From contig JAGQDJ010000200.1 of the NCBI GenBank assembly GCA_022885665.1, positions 1-64,000 of the forward strand: 64,000 nt of DNA. Direction: 5' to 3'. Within the stretch, counting starts at the first letter, position 1; every line of letters starts with the position of its first letter. Source of the DNA: Triops longicaudatus (taxonomy: Eukaryota > Arthropoda > Branchiopoda > Notostraca > Triopsidae). Shown in pieces: positions 33,834-44,800 of this stretch. The translations under genes were made by a program, and so were the position numbers. The notes under the pieces were generated by a model. The model did no database searches. It was not told where the DNA came from and saw only the letters and a list, made by a program, of their open reading frames with translations.

Positions 33834-36305
33834 ATGGACTCCAACATTTCGATGATTGACATGGAGCCACGACATTCTGAGGGACCTTTGCCTACTTGCA
33901 TGGTAAACATTACATTTTGACATATTCTGTATACCGCAGTCAATGATCCAGTGAAACAAACTTGCGCCGGCTGCTCTTCTAGTTATCTTCTCTTTGTAAG
34001 TCGGAATCCGATGGAATGTTGCTACAGCTATTCGCTTCATCAGTTACAAAAAAGCCAAAATAATAACATATTCACCCAATTTTTCAGCGTATTTCGACGG
34101 ATAATGGACTGTTGTCTGCCAAGCCTATACCTGCCAAATGCAGTCCGGGGTTACCTATGGTGCGTTCCCGCGGACTGCTTCTGGCAGATTTAAGTATGCC
34201 AGATTCAACCTGCCCATTTATCCATTAATGTTCCCCATTGGATCATTATAAGAAAAAGGGGAGGTGGGATGGACATTACACTTATGATAACATAGCGAAC
34301 TGCCAAGTATATACTATAGAGTTCTCCTTGTATTATTTTCTCCAAGAGGCATGTAGTATATTTCGAAAATTGTGAGATATTAGAAAAAAGCTTCTGGTTG
34401 TCAATATTCTTGTGTCACTGTTTTTACAGGCATTGCGAATGCTTCCTACAATTCCTGACGCTTCGCTACTGTCCAACAATGGTGGTGTCCAGCCGATGGA
34501 GCGAACGACCGAAAATCAAAACTGGCTTCCTCCCGCTCGTTATATGACAACCGAACGACAACTCGAACCCAAGTTTTCTCCGGTATCAACGAAAGCTGAG
34601 CCATCTCCAGACTTTCTTGAACTTCTCCAAGCGCAGAATAAGCAATTGCAGATACTCCAGCAACAAGTGCAAAAGATTTTATCCTACCAAGAACAACTGC
34701 AAGTCGGTTCTTCCCCTCAATCTTATTCATCGCCCAAATCCGATAGCTGCACGCAAACCAGCATTACTGAATCACCGTCTTCCAATTTCATTCCACAAAC
34801 AACCCCTAAAAACTCTGTTGGAGTTATGACTGACTTAACATCCCCTAAATTAGTCCCGCAGATGCGAATTCCTATAACCCCTACTAACAAACCCCAGAAT
34901 TCGTACCAAAGTCCCAAATCTCTCCCGGATCCCGAAGTCACATGTCCCAACACGGAGTTGTCGTTAAATTTCAGAGATTTACACCTGGAAACCATACACG
35001 AGCAGCCCAACACACCGCAAGATTCCTTGCTACACATAAATATGCAAGAGTACCCCGAAAGTCCCTCACAATCCATGAATAGGGTGTCGTTACAATCCCA
35101 AGATGCTGAACACATTTACGGAAATTTGCTGGTAAATTCCATATTATCTTCAATATGTGAATCTTTAATTATTAACTATGTAAAATTCTGAAAGAATTCA
35201 AAATTAATGTATAAAATCAAACTTTTAGGGTCAAGTTCGGAAATTGTTAGCGCAGGGTCAACCGTGCGATCCACCTGTTCAAGATTTCACACACCAGATG
35301 GGTCAGAGACCGAAAGCCACAGACAAGAATTCCATTCGAACAGCCACGTTGAGGAGAATACAAGACTTAGGAATTAGTTTTATTGTACCCAGTTCTATCC
35401 CTACGAAGTAAGTGGAGTTTCAAGTACGACGTCACTTCTGCATTCATTTCTTAATTTCTCTTTGGTAGGCAGGCTTTCGTCCGTCATTGTTTTTTTATTT
35501 TTATATTTGTACTTCATATTATTTTTCTAATATTTTTAGCAGAACATGTAATTTAATTTTACTCGGTTTTTGGAACAAGTTTTCGTTATTTTGTTATTTT
35601 TTCTATTGTTGCATTTTATTAAGTTTGTACTCGTATCAAATTAATTTTTTTATGCTTTACTGTTCAATTTATTTCTTAATCTTTTTTTTGTTTTTAGGCC
35701 CGAAATTGATTCCGTCTATGTACCGCAAACTAGAGACCCAATCTTTTACGCAGAAGACAGTTATGTGGATAATGACAGCGCCAATGTTGATCAGTTAGTT
35801 CACAAATACTTGCATAAAAATCAGAGCGCGCCAGAAAGTAAGATTTTAGCTGTTTTCATCGCAAGCATGGAAATAAACTGCTATATCTTTAGATTTGGAT
35901 GGGTCTAAGCGTCTCAGTAAACCAGAGGGAAATTTCGGTCCTAAAGACGTGGATTTTTCGATGGCCACGGTTCAGTACATGCAGCGTTACGGCCTAACCG
36001 GAGCTCAGGTGGACAACGAGCCGCCGCGTAAAGTACAAGGAGACGGTGTCATTCAGCATTCTTTCGCCACACGTCAATTTCTAGCCCGTTACCAACTCCT
36101 GGAAGAAACGATTTGCGATGCCGCTGCTACGGGAAACCCAAGTAACGTCGTTAAAACACGCTTCTCTGCTCAAGAAACGCTAAAAATGGGCCAAGTGCAA
36201 CGAAACTGGCCTATTACGCAGGATCGTGCTAATTTGCCCCCGTCATACCAGCCGGACCGCGTGCTTGACATGACTATGCTCAAACAGCAACCCAAATTGT
36301 TGTAG
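33834..36305 (+). CDS. STIL: STIL/Ana2 family centriole duplication protein
   Basis: Six exons join in phase to 524 aa: 33834-33902, 34088-34159, 34430-35131, 35229-35407, 35698-35837, 35893-36305. A central coiled coil (about 109-137, ELLQAQNKQLQILQQQVQKI) corresponds to the oligomerisation/PLK4-binding helix. A STAN-like region follows in two blocks: DAEHIYGNLLGQVRKLLAQG (272-291) and VDFSMATVQYMQRYGL (407-422). The linker between coiled coil and STAN is Ser/Pro/Thr-rich and probably disordered. STIL/Ana2/SAS-5 is phosphorylated by PLK4 and recruits SAS-6 to build the centriole cartwheel. The size is near fly Ana2 (about 420 aa) and far below vertebrate STIL (about 1290 aa). The first two exons rest on phase and splice signals only, so the true start could be elsewhere. 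The gene is tail to tail with ISCA1, 89 bp between stop codons. Confidence 0.8.
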
Positions 36306-36348
36306 CTTCTCCGATAAATTGTATTCTTTAACAGATTTTTTAAAAGTT

Positions 36349-36393
36349 TTTATTCTATGTACATGCCTGGTTTTGTAAGATATAACTAATAAA
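36349..36393. terminator. Crossing poly(A) signals of STIL (+) and ISCA1 (-)
   Basis: STIL's AATAAA is at 36388-36393 on the plus strand, directly against the ISCA1 stop codon (36395-36397). ISCA1's AATAAA, read on the minus strand, is at 36354-36349. Each signal lies inside the other gene's 3' UTR, so the mature mRNAs should overlap by about 40-80 nt. Confidence 0.75.
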
Positions 36394-36394
36394 C

Positions 36395-37016
36395 TTAAAT
36401 CGAGAAACTTTCACCGCAACCACACGTGCCTTTGATATTCGGGTTATTGAAAACAAATTCGGCAGCTAAAGGTGACTCGACGTAGTCCATCTCAGTACCC
36501 AATAGTGATAACTGTGCTTTTTTGTCTATGAGAATTCGTGCTCCTATAACGTTTAAACAAATAATAAATTATCGTTGATATTAATTTCTGCAATATTACC
36601 GTCTTGAACAACTTCCTCGTCAAATTTTTCCTTTCCGAACGCGTAATCGAGTGTGTAACTTAAGCCATTGCAACCTCTTGTCCTCACACCAATCTTCAAA
36701 GCCACCTATCCAAATGAAAGTTTAATTAAAACGCACTGCATTCAAAGACGTTCGTTTTGTAAGTATGAAATAATTATCTTTTAAAAATACGTACACTCTC
36801 CGGTTGTTGCGAAAGGAGTTGTTTTACTCGCTCAACAGCTGTGGGTGTCTACACTCGTAAATAAGAAAGGAGAAAACGTTTCTCTTAATGCATTTTAAGT
36901 AATTAGGAGTAAAGTAAATTGTTTTTAATTACCATGACTATGGCTGCCCTGCTGGGTGCTAACTTTCTGCCTTTTAAGGCTCTCACAGTTGCCGTCGCAG
37001 CTACTCTAGCAGCCAT
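36395..37016 (-). CDS. ISCA1: Iron-sulfur cluster assembly 1, A-type carrier (ISCA1)
   Basis: Four exons on the minus strand join in phase to 130 aa (human protein 129): 37016-36933, 36848-36795, 36705-36600, 36543-36395. The first 25 or so residues are basic with no acidic residue (MAARVAATATVRALKGRK), a mitochondrial presequence. The A-type carrier fold follows, with the three conserved cluster-binding cysteines Cys58 (RGCNGLSY), Cys122 and Cys124 (GTCGCGESF near the C-terminus). The protein acts with ISCA2 and IBA57 in late [4Fe-4S] cluster assembly in the mitochondrial matrix. Nothing is missing. The start is the Met that gives the usual family length; longer in-frame upstream Mets on the same ORF would spoil the presequence and are probably 5' UTR. 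Confidence 0.97.
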
Positions 37017-37170
37017 ACTTTGTTTGTAATGCACAGTGAGCCAAAACTGCGTGTACTGAGTTTCTTTGATTACGTAACGAGATGTTTGTGTATTTTCAGA
37101 TGAAAAGTGATTACTCATGTGGTCCAAAGAGGACAGGATAGTACATTGGCAACGATTCATTGATCACAAG

Positions 37171-39425
37171 ATGGCGTCCAGGAATAAAAAATATTTTAAA
37201 ATTGTAGGCGCGAAACCGCAGCGGCAAAGTAGCATATTTTGGACGCCCATGAAATGGTGCAACAGGAAGAAGTCCAAAAAGAGCGAAAAAGAAAGCAAGA
37301 ACATGACGACGCTTGCGAACGTAAGTACCGGTTTCAAAACATAAAGGATATCCTATTTATGACAAGATTTGGTTTGCAATGCTTTTAAAGTCCTGACTTC
37401 AAATTACCCCCTTATGCTAAAAAAGATGACTCCATTGCGGGGTTGGGATCACGAAATGGCACACAATGCTTTGCCCAAGGCGTTTAGCGTCTTCTGAAAA
37501 GAAAAAGCGGAGCAAAAAGCCGCAGGAAACAAGTCACGGAGCAAATTAAAACCGGACATGGTGTTATAACACACCCACACAGCAACACCTCTCTGCTTTA
37601 GTGTCTACCATCTCCAGTTAACTCGTATTCTTGGCGTAGAAAAAGGGTCTCGGATCACGTCAGGCATTGACGTCTCTGTCTTCTTGTAGGCTTGTTAGCT
37701 AGGGAAATGTTTAAACAGGTCTCTTTACAGTTTAAGAGTTTTGTAACTGCCTACGAAACGGCTAAGCTGTCTTTTATTCTGTAGACAGTAGGGGTACAAA
37801 AGAGAGATTAGAAAAGAAGAACGGTTACATTGTAACCACCCTTCTTGGCAATATCTCCCAAACCAGTCCCGCAAAATATTCCCGGATTACTGATATCATG
37901 CCTTTTTATGCATGATATTTAACATAGGAATCGATTCAAATCCTTCCCCGACGAATGACGAGTTGTATTATTCCTCCCCGTGTAGAATATTTATCCCAGT
38001 GTTTAGACATAGACAAGGCAAAAGTCCGTGTAAGGCGCCGCCAAATAGAGCCGTATCACACTTACGACTTGATGTAATGAGAACGCGCAATTGTTCCAGT
38101 GCCCGGTTGGGAAATAACCAAGAGCCAAGGTCCACCAAAACCGGAGTCTTATAGTAACAAACTTGATGATCTTATGTCCACGATTTAAGCTTCCAAACAA
38201 GTTTTCTTTTCTCGAAAAGTGTTCAAGACGACACTCTTCTATCATAATCCATTGTAGGCCACCTGCCTGGAATGCATTATTAGCACGGCGACTTTTTGCT
38301 TCAATTTCACATGAACTTATTCTCGTTTTGGAAAATCACACAGTCAGAACATTCCAGCTTCGCAGACACGTGAAAAGCAGTATGAGTGGTAAATTGGAGT
38401 GTATATTGCTCAAGAAAGGAATTTTCAAACTTGCACAATCTCCATAACTATCAAGCAACACATTCTTAAGTGGCATAACCACAACGCTTCGCATTCCTCG
38501 AATAGTGCAACAAAGAACAGGAAACGGAAAAAAAAACTTCATTAGCTGAAAGAATTCCCTTTACACCATGAGACTTCATGCATAGAAAATACGGAGCACA
38601 AAGTAAAAAGATTTCGCATAAATCTCCGCATTTAAAGTACGTCAGTTTTTCACGCAATATGTGATAGTCTGCACATTTTTTCGCATTTACTATTGATCAT
38701 TGAACGTTGGTTTGACAAGAATTAATAAAAAGAAAAACAATCGGAAAAATATACAATCAAAAAGTTAGTTTATTGATCAAGAAATTTATTTTTTTTTATA
38801 ATTGCGTTGAAAATATTATAAAGATCACGTTACACTGTAGTTCCTTCAATAAATTAGAAACTTCCTTAAATATTTCAGTTGCTGACCATGTTTAGTGGCA
38901 CGCTTGTGCGCCCCAGTGTAAACGATGTGACTGCTTTGCAAAGTCTGGAGCCTTTTTTATCATTGCAAACCCATTGTGTAATTGTCTTTGAGTGTTACTT
39001 TTCCCTTTCTGCTAGGTGAGGTCAACAGACAGGTGCTAGTCATTTAGGCAAACATGGTGCGAAGCTATGGCAAATAACAGAGTGGGCTTGTCCATGCTTG
39101 TAAATCCTTCTTCGAAAACCACGAAGAAAACTCTCACAAAAGCAATCAGAAATCAATTTCTTTTAAGAAAACTCCATAAAAACTACTTCCACCAGGCGTT
39201 TTTACATATTCGCTTCCTCCCTGTCATGTCCATTTTTCTTCCTATAAACTCCAATTCGTAACGTGCCAGACGGACCAAATGTTCGAAGTGTATATCTTAC
39301 GAAGCAATTCAACAAGTGGCAAACGTCTCGTTGGCACTTTCCCGTTGCAGAAACCGTGTGCAGACACTTTTCATGTCACGCCAAGAAATTAAAAGTCCCC
39401 CACACACAAAAAAGGAGGCTTAAGA
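37171..39425 (+). CDS. Doubtful small three-exon gene, head to head with ISCA1
   Basis: A weak candidate. Exon 37171-37320 opens with ATG (MASRNKKYFKIVG) and closes at a strong GTAAGT donor. Exon 38879-39015 lies between TTTCAG and GTGAGG and is open in phase. Exon 39351 onward begins after CCCGTTGCAG and reaches a TAA near 39423. The joined product would be about 120 aa, Lys/Arg-rich at the start. I recognise no domain. Its start lies about 155 bp from the ISCA1 start, so a shared promoter is conceivable. Short open exons like these arise by chance in such sequence. Confidence 0.15.
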
Positions 39426-41831
39426 AAAATAAAAAAGTCCAGGTCTTGAAGTATTTGGTATCTGAGTCATCCTCGCACCATTTAGCTCTCCAGCATTTGC
39501 GCAAGCTACGGTGTAGCTTGCCAAGCAAGCAAATTGGCAGGGAATCGATCGGTCATCTCGCCAACTTGTCAAAAGCCGTCAAAAAGGCTCTCCCAAACCA
39601 GTCTGCTTGTAGCCTGCTGTGCATGCAACGCCTTGAGCCACAGCACCAAGGCACCAAAGCATCCCCAAAAGCTCATGGGTGCACTTGGGAGAAGGAATCC
39701 GCCACCAAAACCTACTGTACCACTCTTAACGCACACAAACCACTACTACAATTAAACCCGACAAGCAAGAAAACTACAAATTGAACCCCAGACGAACTTG
39801 TTTGTCTCTTGAACACATTTTAAGCACATTACCTGCTATTTTACCAAGTTAACATGTTACCACTTTAATTGTAAATTTGTGCATCTTTAGCTGTTCACAC
39901 CTAGATCTTAAACTGTTAACTTTTTAACCTTAATTAATTTATTAATGCTTATTGTGGGTGATCGACGATAACAGTACCATTTTCCGTTATTTTTAAATAA
40001 AAAAATAAAAAAATAAAGGTGTATTGGATAATATACAGGTCAACTCATCACCTGATGTTCTCGGAGAACGGTTGGGAAGGACTAGGTGCCTCTCTCCACA
40101 CGTAAAATGGGAGGATGATAGGGATGCTGTGTAATGTCTTTCCATGCACGGGCTCTTTGCGACTTCAGTCGTAGTCTTGGTGCAACGGCCGACAGGAGCA
40201 CAGTGGGTCTTTCATCGTTGTTTGTGTTGTCGGTGCAGCCGCTGTTCCAACATTAGCAAGTTTACGTACATTTTTTCCCTCTCTAATTCAAGCTTACTTT
40301 TGAGTTATACGTATTGCACTTACTAGCGTAATTTGTTGACTTGGGAGGAAAAAGTTTTCGAGTCGCGGTTCCTGTGCCAAAGCTTTCAGTTTTCATCATC
40401 GACACATGTGTTGTCACTGATGTGAGGCCATGCATTTGTAGCTAATGTAAGAAATGCATTTCCCGTGATGGATTTCCGCGGTTGGCTCAGTGGGAAGGAG
40501 GGAGAGAAAAAAAGAAGAACCAGACTTCAGAAGTGATGTGAAGGCCAAAGGTGAGTCTTATGGCCGAGTGCGCCTGGGAAGTGATAATAACTATACTGGG
40601 ATGACTTCATCCTCGCCATCTGAAGTGTACTAAGAGCGCCCATGGGGGATTTTACACCGGCTCTCGCGACCGCAAAATAAAGTTTTCTATGCGAAAGGGA
40701 AAAAACATAAAAAAAGACGTCTTGACTTAATTCACCCAGACTTTCCAAATTTCATCATTTGCTGGCTGACTTGAACACGACGTATGGACGTCAACAAGAA
40801 GCAGAAGAATAATCATTTTAAATAAAAAAAGTTCCCTACTTGTTTCTTCATCAAGCTCTCACTCTCACAGCATCTCCACAAAACTTGCGAGATCACGAGT
40901 CACGACAGTACTGGCTCGAGGCGATTGCCCCCTAAGAGTATCTCGACGAAAGGGGATCCATTAATTAGTTTCTCTGACTCGTACGTTTTCTTCGCGTCTC
41001 AAAATCCCCAGCGAGGCAACAAGACGTTATTGCAATACTGAGAATTTCTTGGTCTGGAACCAAGCTGTCTTCCAGTTCTTATTTTAAGTGTACGTGTGGT
41101 TACGAAAGCAAACGCCAATCAAACGAAGCCGATCGAGTGAGTGAGCCCACATATTGAAAGAGAAAAGTCTTGGGAAAGGGGGGCGAGTGTTGGGGTCCCT
41201 ATGTTCTTGAGCAAAGAAGGAGCTTGAGACAAACAAAAAGCACCACACTACCAAGGCACCAAAGGGAATGAACAAAGTTCAAGGAATGGGACAGCTGGGA
41301 TGTTGTGCCAACTCAATTCTCCCGTCTGGTCATTGCAGGAGCAACGGCGAGGAAAATTGAGCAGGCGGAGTCTGCGGTACCCAGCAGTTCCCAGCAGAGC
41401 GGCCAGGTGCCCTCAAGGAACACACCTTGACCACCTGGCCAACAAATTGCCCGGCTGGCCCCTTCGCACCTGTATCTTGGGGACTGGACCCCGCAGTAGT
41501 ATTTGGTGTCGTCATAATAAAACACAGCAACACGACGCTCAGCACCACATCCAAACTCGCCTATTTCGTATGAAAAAAACACCATCAGAGAAAAGAATCA
41601 ATCGCTGCAAAAACCCTTTCGGATTTTAAAAGCAGCGTGGATATTACAGTGGACCCCCATTCGTGCTGCGGACTTGGGACATGCAGGACCGTGTGGCAGA
41701 ATAGACAACTTACACTCAATACTGACAAAAAAAAAAGAAGAAATTTACGAAACTTGAGAAAAGACACAAACAAACTTAAAGGAAAGGAAATAAAAGCCCA
41801 GGAAAGATAGAAGTGGTTATTTAAGCGTGCC
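39426..41831. other. Region upstream of WIF1, no supported gene
   Basis: A 173-codon ORF (39263-39784, +) overlaps the start of this stretch. Its Lys/Ser/His-rich product shows no motif or plausible neighbours. From about 41330 the sequence is GC-richer, with an acceptor-like TCATTGCAG at 41331-41339, and probably holds the promoter and 5' UTR of WIF1. Confidence 0.4.
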
Positions 41832-44800
41832 ATGGTGAGCCCAATCAGTGGTGGGAACAATTGCGGTGCCAGGCTTGGTCGCGTGTTGCTCTTTGCGTGG
41901 CTCATGCTACAACTGCTACTGCTGCTCGAGATCGGGGCCACCACTGCTCCGACCACGAACCGTAGCACCAGCCTTGCTGGTACTGGCACGCGCCACGCGC
42001 ATTCTAGGCACCAGAAGCACAAGAGTGGAATGACTGGGGGTGTCCGTCGCAGCACCTCGACCACAAGCACGACTACCACCACTACTACCACAACGACCAC
42101 GACGCCTCAGCCCGCGACGACACACAGCAAGCGGTCGCGCGTCACAGCTTTGTCCCACCGCAGTAACCGGGATGGTTCGCAGCGTCATGCCGATGACGAC
42201 TTATCGCTGTGGATCGATCAGCAACAAGTCAAGATGTTCTCAGGTAACAGCCAGCAAAAAAATAAATACATAAAAACTTCCCCGCGTCACAAAAAAATAA
42301 AAGCAAAGAAAACTGGGGCGTTGGTCCCCTTATGTATGCAAAACAGGCGCAGGCACGAAGCGAAAGAACTTTAAAGTCAAGCCTCAAAGTCTGGGACTGT
42401 TTTCTCGACCCAGCCTGCCCAGTTCTTCTTCCTTTTTTCTCTACATTCTTAATCCTGGGAGAAGTAGAGGCAAAATGTATTTACTTATCAAAATAAAGGT
42501 TCAGCTCCTTAGAGATGCGAAAGTTTCTTTTTTAGCTTTTTGTCTTTTTTACGCCTGAGCAACGGGGCAAGATAATCTTGTAAAGCATACAAAAGTCTGA
42601 CAGATCATCTTTCACACGGAAGATAGCACCCATACAACGAAGAAACAGAGAAAAAAAGGTCGAAACACCTGACTGTAAGCGGACACTCGGAGAACAAAGA
42701 ACCCTTTTAGGCTCAGGTATCGCACAATTTTCTTCCGCCAATGCAAATTTCAGGTAGAAATGACCTGTAAAAGTTTTCGTAAGGTGAAAGCTAGTTACCG
42801 GTTTTTGACTGGGTTTCTAATTATCTCATTAAAAACAAAAGGGTCGTGGGATAGGAACACAGAGATAGTTCATTACAGGCACATCTCTCCAAACCGATTA
42901 TCCTGTACACGATTTCCTCAGTGAGCCAATAGTTCTTTCAACTGGGAGATTACACTACTCCTTATCGTGTTCTTCCTTCAATGCTTCCAGACGCTGTTCG
43001 TCTAATCACGTGCTCTTCAAGCACTATACAATATTCTCATTTTACATTGGTTTATGGTAGGTTAATGGAGACTTTCGCGCAATTGCCAAAATAGTTTTGA
43101 TTATTTCTCTGTAATTAAAATTCATTTACGTGTACTACAGCCGTTGATATTGCACAGTTTTCAATCTTAAAGCTCTTGGGTCTGGAAAAAAAAGTTACGG
43201 GGCGTATAATAATAGAGGACCCGTGTTGATTTAACATGCAGGCGTTAGATTTGTGAAGATATCAGCAATGGATAAATCAGAAATAAATTTGCTAAACGGC
43301 TTTTGAAGTCTCAAATCATGCTTATAAGGAAACGGATAGTGTCTAGTGGTTAAGAACTATCGCTCGAAGGAAGGTTAGGGTATTTTCCACCCATATAGGT
43401 AACGTTATCAGTGTTAAGCCAAGCACGAGATTGCGGCACTTTTAAGGATTCATTGTTAAAGCGAGTTGGACAACAGTGTTCTGAGAAACATGAGTTAGCT
43501 GTAGCTTATTGTGTTGCAAAGGCAATGACACTCGTATGCGTGGTAACAATGCATGCTCCACGTAACTTCGCACTTCTGAGAGAGAACCTTCTAGCACTAT
43601 TACACTAGAGAAGTAACAGGGGCAAGGAAAAAGAGTCCTATCAGGTTCAAATCCCAAATAGGCTACGAGTTTTGAATTACTCAGCAGGTTCTTGCAGCCA
43701 AAAGAAGCTGAAGACTGTCCAAATGAACGACTTTTGTGGGGGCCAAAGGGCGTCGAGGTCAACCAGCTGGCTCAGATTTGATTTCAAATCGTGGGCTAAA
43801 AGGAAGGAGGTTAACGAAAAAGGGAAGATTCCGTTCAAAGAAGAGCCAACAAAGTAGTATTTTGAAAGGAGAACTGTCGATAGAGAAAGGGATGCTTTTT
43901 CGGGGTGTGTGTGTTTTTTCCCACGCCCACTTGTTTCCAAACGGATTGAGTGACGTTGAAGGTTAAAAGAGCTCGATGGAGTTTCCTCAAGAGGGGCGCC
44001 AACTCGTTGACAGCTTTATGAGTATCTTGAAAACTCAGTTAACAGCTTCATTTTTGAATTTTTCTCCTTTTGCCCCGCGCGTCCCCTTTTTTTTATCTCT
44101 TTCTTTCCTTGCCGTTTCCAACCAGCTCCGCTAATCAAAGGTTTTAGGCTCCCGGACTTTGAACTGTGTTGTCTTTTTCCTTTTCGTACCATTCTTAAAG
44201 GGCTAGGCAAAGAAACAATAAACCAAAAAAGATACGAAAACTGTAAAGAATAGGTGCTTATTTTCCCAGAATTTGTTACTCCCATTGTCTTTGGAGAGTC
44301 ATCGATGGTCATATCCTGGTGCTATGCTAATGTGTTACAGGCTTCTCCATGGAGATTTACGCGATCGTACAAGGCAGAGTGCTACCTTACATCCTGGATC
44401 CCAATTTCGAGAAACATTTGCCCATCATTCCTTCAGAGGTAAGCGACAATTTAGCATGAATTTCCAAGCCTGGTAACGAATAATACAGCAAGGTGTAAGA
44501 ACGCCAACAAATAAAAAAAAAAATCCAAAAGAAAAAAAATCAGACGTAAGAAAAAAGATACTTCGTTCTTTCCCAACACAAGTTCTACTTTTTTTTCCTT
44601 CAAGTTTCTCTCATTCCATTGGCGTCCGTGTAAGAATTCCTAGTTATTTAGATCGGCTAAAAGCCTGAGTGACAAATTGGTGTAGTCTCGGTTGGAACTT
44701 GATGCTGGAACAGCAGGCCCAAAGCGATAAGCAGTTGCCCTTCGCCAACAATACGGCGTGACATCCGGTTAAAGCGCGGCGTTCAACATTTATCTGCGTG

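Noticed and set aside
39263..39784. Plus-strand ORF of 173 codons
   Set aside because: The product is Lys/Ser/His-rich without any motif, membrane segment or homology I recognise. It also overlaps an exon-like stretch in another frame, so coding is not supported.
41330..41554. Minus-strand ORF starting with a signal-peptide-like MDVVLSVVLLCF
   Set aside because: It lies opposite the probable WIF1 5' region, has no splice partner, and its remainder is low-complexity. A hydrophobic start can arise by chance.
43331..43672. tRNA-like A-box (TAGTGGTTAAG) and, 300 bp later, a B-box-like GGTTCAAATCC
   Set aside because: The boxes are too far apart for a tRNA and no cloverleaf forms. A decayed tRNA-derived SINE is possible, but no tail or target duplication was found.
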